Origin: Exiguobacterium sp. KRL4
GTDB lineage: Bacteria > Bacillota > Bacilli > Exiguobacteriales > Exiguobacteriaceae
Length of the DNA: 64,000 nt
Assembly: GCF_001870785.1 (NCBI RefSeq)
Contig: NZ_MOLV01000011.1
Span: forward strand, 1 to 64,000
Direction of reading: 5' to 3'
Below are positions 44,080 to 51,601 of the stretch, in pieces (the stretch's first letter is position 1; every line of letters starts with the position of its first letter). Below the pieces are notes generated by a model. That model saw only the letters and a list, made by a program, of their open reading frames with translations. It was not told where the DNA came from and did no database searches. The position numbers and the translations under genes were made by a program.

Positions 44080-45013
44080 TAACTAAATTTAGCGAGAATT
44101 CTCCCACCTCTAAGCGTCTCAGGGTGAAACCCAGCGTAGGTGGGAGATGAATCGCCTGTCTTTTCAAGACTCCAATCGTTCGATAAAATGAGTATAACGA
44201 ATCAAATTGAAAGGAGTGATTGCTTTGCTGAAGGCGTACAAGTTTCGACTCTATCCGACGAAACCACAACAAGAATATTTCGTGAAGACGTTCGGTTGTG
44301 TCCGTTTCGTCTACAATAAGATGCTCGAAGAGCGTATCCGATTGTATGAAGATTCGAAGCTCAACCCTCACACGAAGCAGAAGCTCCCAACCCCAGCGAA
44401 GTACAAGCCCGAATTCCCTTTCCTCAAAGAAGTCGACAGTCTTTCTCTTGCGAACGCTCAGATGGACTTAAACAAGGCGTATCACAACTTTTTTCGAGAT
44501 CAGTCTGTCGGATTTCCGAAGTTCAAGTCGAAGCACAACGACCGTGACTCTTACACAACCAACAATCTGAAGGGGAGCATCCGCATCGAAGATCGTAAGG
44601 TGAAACTTCCTAAAATCGGTTTTGTGAAGTTGAAACAACATCGTCCGTTTGATGGTGTGATCAAGTCCGCGACGGTCTCGATGACGAAGACCCGGAAATT
44701 CTTCATCTCCATCCTTGTAGATCAAGCCGAAGCGCAATGGGTTCCAGCCAAGAATAAAGTAGGAATCGACCTTGGTCTGGAGCACTTCGCCATCCTGACG
44801 AATGATGAGCGGGTTTCTGAGAAGGTTGACAATCCTCGTTTCCTTCGAAAGTCCGAAGAGAAGATAAAGAAGGCGCAACGCGCCTTGTCCCGCAAGAAAA
44901 TCGGGAGTAAGAACCGAGAGAAGGCGAGGGTGATCCTCGCCAAGAAGCGCCCACTTCAATTTGCGAAGCAAATAAGTGGTGAGTTGTTCACATATGTGCT
45001 ACCTAAATTTTAA
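44080..45013 (+). mobile_element. Truncated tnpB element
   Basis: The left end resembles that of the element at 25591: CTAAATT followed by a GCGAGA block and a CTCCCACCT/AGGTGGGAG hairpin (44101-44109 with 44138-44146). The tnpB gene stops short, and no right-end hairpin follows, so the element lost its 3' part. Confidence 0.75.
44225..45013 (+). pseudogene. 3'-truncated tnpB
   Basis: About 262 residues from TTG 44225, 6-9 bases after AAAGGAG. The N-terminal part matches TnpB (LKAYKFRLYPTKPQQ) and RuvC-I with D182 (GIDLGLEHFAIL) is present. After ARVILAKK, near 44946, the reading leaves the family and runs into an unrelated tail ending at 45013. RuvC-II Glu, the zinc ribbon and RuvC-III are missing, so it cannot be an active nuclease. 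Confidence 0.88.
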
Positions 45014-45078
45014 ACAAAGCAGGCAAATTAAACCAGTATATTTTTAAAAAATAACAAGATTTGAATTCCTTCAGACAA

Positions 45079-45129
45079 AAAAGAAGCATACGATAACCGG
45101 GGAACACATGGTTATCGTATGCTTCTTTT
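45079..45129 (-). terminator. Strong terminator of the fabZ operon
   Basis: A perfect 20-bp stem (45079-45098 with 45110-45129) with an 11-base loop, just after the lipoprotein gene, followed by T residues on the minus strand. Confidence 0.85.
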
Positions 45130-45132
45130 GGT

Positions 45133-45558
45133 TCAGCGAACGACTTCGAGCGGGATTTCAATCCCGCGTCCTGCACCTGCATCAATGATGAGCACCGGTA
45201 ACCGGTTTTCGTCAAAGACTTGCTCTTCAATCGTCGTATCCGACGTATAGGTTCTGACTTCTCCCATTTTTTTCGCTTCGAATGAAACAAACGGGAACGG
45301 AATCGACTGATTGGCGACTTCCAAACGAATATCGACTTGTTGGTCGTCGAGTCGGATATCGTTTGCCGTCCGGATCGTCAGGCGCATCCGATCGTTTTCC
45401 GTCGCTGAGATCTGAGCTGAGATGTTTTCTGTTTGTCCGGCGCGTTTGACAGGATCGATGATGACCGTCGGGGAAGCGGTCTCTACCTTGTCCGCACGCT
45501 GACAACCAGGAATGACAAGCAACGAAATCGCCAATGGAATCATCCAGCGCTTCATCAC
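45133..45558 (-). CDS. Small putative lipoprotein
   Basis: A 141-residue protein with a short hydrophobic signal ending in a lipobox-like VIPGC (Cys at about 19). The mature part is beta-rich and polar, with no recognised domain. It starts 5 bases after the fabZ stop and is followed by a strong terminator, so it is the last gene of the fabZ transcript. Confidence 0.75.
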   Translation of the reverse strand: MMKRWMIPLAISLLVIPGCQRADKVETASPTVIIDPVKRAGQTENISAQISATENDRMRLTIRTANDIRLDDQQVDIRLEVANQSIPFPFVSFEAKKMGEVRTYTSDTTIEEQVFDENRLPVLIIDAGAGRGIEIPLEVVR

Positions 45559-45562
45559 ATGT

Positions 45563-45985
45563 TCACTTAATCGCGAAAGTCAGTTCAGCAGTACAGGCGA
45601 CTTCCCCATCGACTGTGGCTGTGGCACGCCCTTTACCAATTGGTCCACGCAGTTTCGTCAGTTCGACTTCCAGTTTGAGCTGATCGCCGGGTACGACTTG
45701 ACGCTTGAAACGACAATTCTCAATCCCGGCAAAAAAGGCAAGCTTGCCTTGATTCTGTTCCATCTTCAGTACGGCAAAGGCACCGACTTGTGCTAAGGCT
45801 TCGACGATCAAGACACCCGGCATGACGTTGTAATCCGGGAAATGGCCATTAAAGAATTCTTCATTGGCCGTGACATTTTTGATGCCGACAGCCCGCTTGC
45901 CTTCTTCGACTTCTAGAATCCGGTCGACGAGCAAAAAGGGATAACGGTGTGGAATCACTTCCTTGATTTGTTCGATCGTATACAT
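45563..45985 (-). CDS. fabZ: 3-hydroxyacyl-ACP dehydratase FabZ
   Basis: A 140-residue hot-dog-fold enzyme. The ATG at 45985 follows GGAG by 9 bases. Catalytic H48 ([12 protein letters not shown]) and E62 (VEALAQVGA) are present, as is the N-terminal HRYPFLLVD block. It dehydrates 3-hydroxyacyl-ACP in fatty acid synthesis. It follows a small EpuA-like gene and shares a promoter carrying a FapR-like box. Confidence 0.96.
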   Translation of the reverse strand: MYTIEQIKEVIPHRYPFLLVDRILEVEEGKRAVGIKNVTANEEFFNGHFPDYNVMPGVLIVEALAQVGAFAVLKMEQNQGKLAFFAGIENCRFKRQVVPGDQLKLEVELTKLRGPIGKGRATATVDGEVACTAELTFAIK

Positions 45986-46012
45986 ATCACACAGCTCCAA
46001 TCACTGGTTAGT

Positions 46013-46309
46013 TTAAGATTTCGTCCAAAAATCGGTGATGCGGGTCCATGTGTCGAGCTTGAGGACATCCATCGCTTCGCCACCACCAAGTGTCGCATAT
46101 CCAACCATCGCACCGATGACTAACGCAAGGACGACAAGAAGAAGAATGATCAACAAACGCGCAATGATCGGAACGCGGCGTGAGGAATACTCGCGTAATC
46201 TTTTACGCTGCCTTGGTTCCTGCTCTTGTTGTTCCTCGTTCTTTATCTGTTGATTACGTTTCAGACGTTCACGGGTCGGTTGGTCCGTTCCTGCTTGATT
46301 TTGTACCAT
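46013..46309 (-). CDS. EpuA/DUF-type small membrane protein (annotated as RNA polymerase beta-associated)
   Basis: A 98-residue protein: polar, basic N-terminal ~50 residues (RQRKRLREYSSRRVPIIARLL), one membrane helix (about 50-72) and a short outer tail (GGGEAMDVLKLDTWTRITDF). This layout matches the EpuA family often found just upstream of or near fabZ/flagellar genes in Bacillales and labelled as DNA-directed RNA polymerase subunit beta. Start at ATG 46309, 9 bases from AAAGG. Its true role is unclear. Confidence 0.78.
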   Translation of the reverse strand: MVQNQAGTDQPTRERLKRNQQIKNEEQQEQEPRQRKRLREYSSRRVPIIARLLIILLLVVLALVIGAMVGYATLGGGEAMDVLKLDTWTRITDFWTKS

Positions 46310-46343
46310 CTTGATCACCTTTCATTGGTTCAGTCTAAAGAAC

Positions 46344-46371
46344 AGTATAGCATATTAGTACCTGGTATTAA
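46344..46371 (-). promoter_or_regulatory. FapR box over an extended -10 promoter of the fabZ operon
   Basis: TTAGTACCTGGTATTAA (46355-46371) differs by one base from the FapR operator core TTAGTACCTGGTACTAA. On the minus strand it lies immediately upstream of TGCTATACT (46344-46352), an extended -10. FapR represses lipid synthesis genes and is released by malonyl-CoA, so fabZ is predicted to belong to its regulon. Confidence 0.75.
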
Positions 46372-46616
46372 ATAGTTGCAACTTAGGTACAAATCGGTTC
46401 TTTTTTCAAGTGTAACACGCACAAACGATGAACTTGTAAAAAAAGTTTCTCGATTTCTATATAAGGAAGCAAAGTGGATTCGAACCCTTTTTCAAAAAAA
46501 CTTTATCGATTTTTCAATCCAAATAAAATCCGGGCGCGTATGCTGTTCAGAACGATACAGACAACAACTACCAAATACATGTTAGACACACCCAAATTTG
46601 AGAGGATGATATCAAG

Positions 46617-47987
46617 ATGAAACACACTAAAAAATTCGCAGCAACAGCTATGGCAGCAGCACTCGTATTACCAGGAACGGCAGCATTCGCTTCTGGTGGC
46701 GGAGATGAAATGAAACATGAGGACGGCGCGAAAAACGTCACGGTCAACACAAAAGCCGCTGACCTTCGTGCGACACTCGACCAGTTACTTTCTGAGCACT
46801 TCGTGCTTGCCGTCATGGACATGAAAAAACAATATGACGGATCAAAAGATGCTAAGTATTACGAAGCAGCACTCAAACAGAACGCACTCGACATGACACC
46901 AGCGATCGCATCGGTCTACGGTGAAGAAGGCGCGAAACAGTTCGAGAAAATCTTCGTCGACCATAACAAATACACAACGGATCTCGTCAAAGCGGTCAAA
47001 GCAGACGACCAAGACGGCATCAATGCGTCAAAAGCGGAAACGGAAGAGTTCGTCCAAGACCTCTCGAGTTTCTTAGATACAGCAACAGAAGGTAAGTTGC
47101 CGAAGGCAGCAGCGGAAGAAGTGCTCCGTACGCATGAAGCAGACGTCTACAAAACATTCCAACAATATGCAGCCGGTGACTACGAAGGATCGTACAACAC
47201 GTTCCGTGAAGGCTACAGCCGCATGTATGACATCTCAAAAGCGCTCTCAGTCGCGATCACAACACAGATGCCTGAGAAGTTCGACAACACGAAAGCCGAC
47301 ACAAAAGCAGCTGACCTCCGGTCAACACTCAACAGCCTCGCAGCTGAGCACGTCGCTCTTGCAAACATCAGCATGACAGCTGGCGTCGATCAAGCGAAAG
47401 ACTACGATGCAGCGAACTGGGCGGAAGACATGCACACAGCGGACTTCAAAGCGGCCATGAAATCCGTTTACGGTCAAGCGGGTGCAGATCAGTTCGAGCA
47501 AGTCTGGACGAAAAACCATATCGAAGCACAAGCAAACCTTGTCACAGCAGCAATCAACGACGACAAGAAATTGATGGGTGACGCGCAAGACATGCTCAAA
47601 ATGTTCTCAAATGACTTCGGTGCCTTCCTTGGCGCAGCAACGGAAGAAAACCTTCCGACAAAAGCAGCACAAGAAGCAGTTTCTGGTCATGAGACTTACG
47701 TCCAAGATACGTTCATGCAGTATGTCGAAGGCGACTACAAAGGTTCTGTCGACACGTTCCGTGAGTCTTACGCTTACATGTACGGCGTCGGTGCGAACCT
47801 TGGTGAAGCGATCGTCAAACAATCACCAGAGAAGTTCATGGACGGTACACCAGAATCAATGCCGAACACAGGTAACGGCGGTATGAGCGACAACAATACA
47901 GCAGCAACGACTGGCGCAATCGCACTCTTCGGTCTTGCTCTTGGAGCAGCTGGAATCGTGCTTGCACGTAAACGTCAAAACGCATAA
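46617..47987 (+). CDS. MPNTG-anchored helical surface protein with two repeats
   Basis: A 456-residue protein: signal peptide (to about residue 26), two homologous helical halves of about 180 residues each starting NTKAADLRATLDQLLSEHFVLA and DTKAADLRSTLNSLAAEHVALA, then a sorting signal MPNTG (415-419), a hydrophobic helix and a RKRQNA tail. It contains no cysteine. Each half is a probable four-helix bundle with repeated VYGEEGAKQFEKIF/VYGQAGADQFEQVW blocks. The function is unknown. The sortase gene 90 bases downstream probably anchors it. Confidence 0.85.
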   Translation: MKHTKKFAATAMAAALVLPGTAAFASGGGDEMKHEDGAKNVTVNTKAADLRATLDQLLSEHFVLAVMDMKKQYDGSKDAKYYEAALKQNALDMTPAIASVYGEEGAKQFEKIFVDHNKYTTDLVKAVKADDQDGINASKAETEEFVQDLSSFLDTATEGKLPKAAAEEVLRTHEADVYKTFQQYAAGDYEGSYNTFREGYSRMYDISKALSVAITTQMPEKFDNTKADTKAADLRSTLNSLAAEHVALANISMTAGVDQAKDYDAANWAEDMHTADFKAAMKSVYGQAGADQFEQVWTKNHIEAQANLVTAAINDDKKLMGDAQDMLKMFSNDFGAFLGAATEENLPTKAAQEAVSGHETYVQDTFMQYVEGDYKGSVDTFRESYAYMYGVGANLGEAIVKQSPEKFMDGTPESMPNTGNGGMSDNNTAATTGAIALFGLALGAAGIVLARKRQNA

Positions 47988-48002
47988 GAAATTGGGTATA
48001 CT

Positions 48003-48034
48003 AAAAAGGATAGCGCCTCGGCACTATCCTTTTT
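48003..48034 (+). terminator. Terminator after the MPNTG protein
   Basis: A perfect 11-bp stem (48003-48013 with 48024-48034) with a T-rich 3' end. Partial read-through into the sortase gene is possible because the sortase starts only 40 bases downstream. Confidence 0.75.
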
Positions 48035-48073
48035 CTTCGTAAGAGACTTTGTCTCGGAAAGGAGTGACGTGTC

Positions 48074-49006
48074 TTGAAAAAATGGTTATTACCGGTCAGC
48101 ATCCTCTTGATGCTCGTTTCAATCGGTACGTTAATTTTTCTATTGTTCGGAAACACAGATGAAACGAAAACAACTATCACACAAGGCGATGCAAAAACTG
48201 AGTCTGCGGCATCTTCCGAGACAAAGGAAGACCCACTCAAACCATCAGAAATCTTTAAAAAAGAATTTAAAAGTCTTTCGACCAATGAAGTCGAACTTCC
48301 AAAAACGTTAGCCATCGATAAAATCGATGTCAAAACGAACGTCGAGCAGGTCGGTTTAGATAAAAAAGGCGCCATGGGCACTCCGAAAAATGAACAGCAG
48401 GTCGGCTGGTACAAGTTCGGTCCTCGTCCGGGTGACGTCGGCAATGCCGTCATCGACGGCCATACCGACACGAAGACCGGTCCCGCCGTCTTCAACCGGC
48501 TCGATGAACTGAAAAAAGGCGACACGATCAAAATCAAGGATGAGTCTGGACGAACGCTTGTCTTCCGGGTCAAGAAGCTCGTAGAGTATGGTCATCTCGA
48601 TGCGCCACTCGAAAAAATCTTCGGAGCGTCCGATCAACGGAACTTAAATTTGATTACGTGTATCGGTATCTATGATGAAAACGAAGGCACGTACGACAAT
48701 CGTCTTGTCGTCTTCACAGAACTCGATCCAAAAGCGTCCGACCCTGTCAAAACGCCACCGAAACCGGCGACGAACGTCCGGGTATCCGGCGGTTTCGTCA
48801 ACTGGTATGCATCTAAGGATGAAGAAGTTGTCCAGTACAACGTCTATCAGGAACAGGACGGGAAACGGAAAAAGTTAGGTGCGACGGAATCCATCGAACG
48901 TAAAGCCTTCCCGTTACCGAAAGACGCTACAGGACGATTCATCATCACGGCCGTCAATAAAGCCGGTATCGAATCAGAAGAAGCATTCAGTGCCGTTCAA
49001 AAATAA
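48074..49006 (+). CDS. Sortase (class F-like) with C-terminal FN3-type domain
   Basis: A 310-residue protein starting at TTG 48074, 9 bases after AAAGGAG. One signal-anchor helix (about 6-26) is followed by a linker and a sortase domain (about 75-215) with catalytic H130 (IDGHTD), C196 (LITCIG) and R210 (NRLVVF). The VGWYKFGPRPGDVGNAVIDGH block is typical of class F sortases. The last ~85 residues (ATNVRVSGGFVNWYASKDEEVVQYNVYQ) look like a fibronectin type III domain, an uncommon addition. It most likely anchors the neighbouring MPNTG protein. Confidence 0.88.
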   Translation: MKKWLLPVSILLMLVSIGTLIFLLFGNTDETKTTITQGDAKTESAASSETKEDPLKPSEIFKKEFKSLSTNEVELPKTLAIDKIDVKTNVEQVGLDKKGAMGTPKNEQQVGWYKFGPRPGDVGNAVIDGHTDTKTGPAVFNRLDELKKGDTIKIKDESGRTLVFRVKKLVEYGHLDAPLEKIFGASDQRNLNLITCIGIYDENEGTYDNRLVVFTELDPKASDPVKTPPKPATNVRVSGGFVNWYASKDEEVVQYNVYQEQDGKRKKLGATESIERKAFPLPKDATGRFIITAVNKAGIESEEAFSAVQK

Positions 49007-49011
49007 GTAGA

Positions 49012-49049
49012 CTGACCGATTCAAGCAGATCTCTGCACGAATCGGTCAG
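49012..49049. terminator. Bidirectional terminator after the sortase gene
   Basis: A perfect 11-bp stem (49012-49022 with 49039-49049), an inner GCAGA/TCTGC hairpin and a T run on the plus strand. The right arm overlaps the stop region of the convergent gene. Confidence 0.8.
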
Positions 49050-49645
49050 TTTTTTTGTTGATGAAGCGGAACACGTAGCTGTTTTTCGCCCGACATCGTT
49101 TTGTAGCGCAAATCGAGGTGTCCAGCCGTCAGTTGCTTCTGATTCGTCGGAATAAACACCATTCCTGTTCGTTCTTCTCCAGCCCGATAAGAACCAGTCA
49201 GAGGATGTTGCTCATGCATGACAGGGACCGTTTTCCCACCTGTTTCATACTCCCCCAGCTTTTCTGACAGTTTAATCGGATCATTTGATTGATTCTTAAT
49301 CGTCACCGTCAATGCCAACAAATGATCCGAAGCAGAGCCAATTCGAATTAGTTTTTCTTTCGAGATGGCTACACGTAACAACGGTGTCGTTCGGACCGCG
49401 TCCCGCTGTTTCATCGCTAACGTCTCGACTTCCAGTCCACCAAGCGTATAACGGACACCCACCCGATTTTCCAGGTCAAATTGTTTCAATTGATCCTCAT
49501 CCCACTTTTGCATGATGGGAATCGGATTCGGCTCGACAGGTTCAGAGTCCGCTCCCCACCCCATGACGGGAATGATCCATTTCACGATGACTAAGATGAC
49601 GCATACCGGTATCAAGACATACAACAGGATTGTTTTCACACCCAT
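49046..49645 (-). CDS. Membrane-anchored DUF4352-like protein
   Basis: A 199-residue protein with an N-terminal membrane helix (about 5-29) and an extracellular beta-rich domain: NRVGVRYTLGGLEVETLAMKQRD, LLALTVTIKNQSNDPIKLSEK and ERTGMVFIPTNQKQ. This strand order is that of DUF4352/telomere-repeat-like immunoprotective domains common in Firmicutes, which is a family resemblance, not a function. Confidence 0.7.
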   Translation of the reverse strand: MGVKTILLYVLIPVCVILVIVKWIIPVMGWGADSEPVEPNPIPIMQKWDEDQLKQFDLENRVGVRYTLGGLEVETLAMKQRDAVRTTPLLRVAISKEKLIRIGSASDHLLALTVTIKNQSNDPIKLSEKLGEYETGGKTVPVMHEQHPLTGSYRAGEERTGMVFIPTNQKQLTAGHLDLRYKTMSGEKQLRVPLHQQKN

Positions 49646-49744
49646 TCCTTCTTTCCTACTCTGACGTCAACTTTCTTCCCCCTTATTATGTCGCTTTCGA
49701 TTCAATAATTATACATTTTTTCACAATTATAATCATACAAAAAT

Positions 49745-49768
49745 ACCCTCGAGCATCTGCTCAAGGGT
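49745..49768 (-). terminator. Terminator of the winged-helix gene
   Basis: An 11-bp stem with one mismatch and a 2-base loop; the minus strand continues with T residues. Confidence 0.65.
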
Positions 49769-49776
49769 AGATTCAA

Positions 49777-50100
49777 TCAGTACGTGATATGTTGTTTACT
49801 CCAAGAAATCGATTCCTTGAACTGGCGAACGAGTTCTTCCGCCGGACCCGTCAAGGAATACGCCAAGCCTTGTACCTTTTCTGACATCTGTTGAAGGACG
49901 AGTCCATCTTCAATCAGTTCCTGCAGTTGCTCAAGAATCTGACCGTGGGATTGATCGAGACGCTGTTCAATCTCCCCGATCGTCAAGGCTCCATCCCGTA
50001 ACACATAGATGACGCTCGACTTGAGACTGTTCTCGAAATTATGTTGAAACTTTTGGAGTGCTAATAAATCGGCCTGTTCTTCTACATGACGTTGATCCAT
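49777..50100 (-). CDS. Small winged-helix transcriptional regulator
   Basis: About 107 residues from ATG 50100; an ATG at 50109 lies too close to the AAAGGGG site. The middle part (SSVIYVLRDGALTIGEIEQRLDQSHGQILEQLQELIEDGLVLQ) has the helix-turn-helix and wing of HxlR/MarR-like regulators, with helical ends for dimerisation. No ligand-binding domain or cysteine is present. Target unknown. Confidence 0.72.
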   Translation of the reverse strand: MDQRHVEEQADLLALQKFQHNFENSLKSSVIYVLRDGALTIGEIEQRLDQSHGQILEQLQELIEDGLVLQQMSEKVQGLAYSLTGPAEELVRQFKESISWSKQHITY

Positions 50101-50172
50101 CTGGCGCATACCCCTTTCGTGACACGATACACTACCTTTTCAGTATGACCGAACTGACCCGAAAATTCAAAG

Positions 50173-51330
50173 TCAGTCTTTTGTCGTCACGATCGTGCTA
50201 AACGACTTCTCGTCTTCCGCGATGACCATCTTCTTCTGTGAACGCAGATGATACAGACGACGGATATTCAAGATGATGACTTTCATGACGGCGTAGAACG
50301 GTACACCAAGCAGGACACCAAAGAAACCGGCGATGTTACCGGCAACCAGTAAGACGATGATGATCGTGAGCGGATGGACATCCAGTGTCTTCCCTTGGAC
50401 GAGCGGTGACATGATATGCGAGTCGATCTGCTGGGCGACCGTCATGACGACGACCGCATAAACCGCTAGAATCGGATCCTGGATGAAACCGACGATGAGT
50501 GCCGGCACGACCCCGATGACCGGTCCGAGGAACGGGATGATGTTCGTCATCGTCGCAAACAGGGCAAGTAACAACGCATAATCAATCCCAATAATCAGAT
50601 AACCGATGTAGGCGATGATCCCGACACCGATACTGACGATGACTTGTCCACGGATGTAACTCATGATCGTCAAGTGGACATCACTGAGGATTTTTTTCGT
50701 TTCCTTATGGTATTCGTAAGGCATCATCTTGACAAGGTTCCCTTTTAACTTATCCCCATCAAGCAACATATAGATCAACATGATCGGGATGATGATAATC
50801 GTGACGACCGTCGTCGTGATGACACTGACGAATCCGCCGACACCGGTTCCGATGTTTTTCAGAAACGACGAAGCGTATTCGGAAATGTTTCCGGAAAACT
50901 TATTAAACAGATCGTCCTGTCCCCCTAAGAAACGTGAGAAAAAGGCACTGTTTTGTAATTGGTCCCGGACATCAGTAAGCTGACGCTGGAACTGTGACGC
51001 AAGCGTCGGAATCGAGTTGACGAATTCCGTAATCTGATCCGACAACATCGGACCAAAGATGAATCCAAGCGTCGTCAAGATACTGATCAATCCGAGCAAG
51101 ACGACAATCACGGCTGGTCGCCGCTTCATCTTCTTCTCAAGTAGTTCGACGATCGGGAGCAGAACATAGTAGAGGATACCGGCAATCGCCAGCGGTGGCA
51201 CGACCATCTGCAATAAAATCGCTAACGGTCGGAATAAAAACGTCACATGATTGCCGACCCAGACGATGATCAATAGCGTCATGATCCACCAGGCACCACG
51301 GTACCATTTGTTCTCAAACATTTTTTGCAT
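50173..51330 (-). CDS. AI-2E family transporter-like membrane protein
   Basis: A 385-residue protein with about eight helices and the family signature in its C-terminal half (LALFATMTNIIPFLGPVIGVVPALIVGF, then VVMTVAQQIDSHIMSPLVQGK and HPLTIIIVLLVAGNIAGFFGVLLGVPFYA). The family includes AI-2 exporters and sodium/proton antiporters, so the substrate is open. Confidence 0.88.
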   Translation of the reverse strand: MQKMFENKWYRGAWWIMTLLIIVWVGNHVTFLFRPLAILLQMVVPPLAIAGILYYVLLPIVELLEKKMKRRPAVIVVLLGLISILTTLGFIFGPMLSDQITEFVNSIPTLASQFQRQLTDVRDQLQNSAFFSRFLGGQDDLFNKFSGNISEYASSFLKNIGTGVGGFVSVITTTVVTIIIIPIMLIYMLLDGDKLKGNLVKMMPYEYHKETKKILSDVHLTIMSYIRGQVIVSIGVGIIAYIGYLIIGIDYALLLALFATMTNIIPFLGPVIGVVPALIVGFIQDPILAVYAVVVMTVAQQIDSHIMSPLVQGKTLDVHPLTIIIVLLVAGNIAGFFGVLLGVPFYAVMKVIILNIRRLYHLRSQKKMVIAEDEKSFSTIVTTKD

Positions 51331-51601
51331 CTTGTCACTTCCTTATGATTAAAATAATGGCGTCTCCTTCATTAGATTCCCTTTATTCCGGCTTTTCTAA
51401 TCCTTATTTTCAAAAAATAGTTGAGGGCATTCTTTTCTTTTTCTGCTCACATTTCGAACTTTTTTTTAAAAGATAACATTTGAAATATCTTTTTTACATC
51501 TTTAAGTGTTAAAGTTTGATGGAAACCCTTCTAAAAAGTACTATTAAACTATTAAATTATTTTTTTGAACCTAACAAAACTACATATGGAGGATAATAAA
51601 A

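Noticed and set aside
46355-46371. The FapR-like box as a regulator of the plus-strand MPNTG protein gene
   Set aside because: It is about 245 bases upstream of that gene and much better placed over the minus-strand promoter of the fabZ operon.
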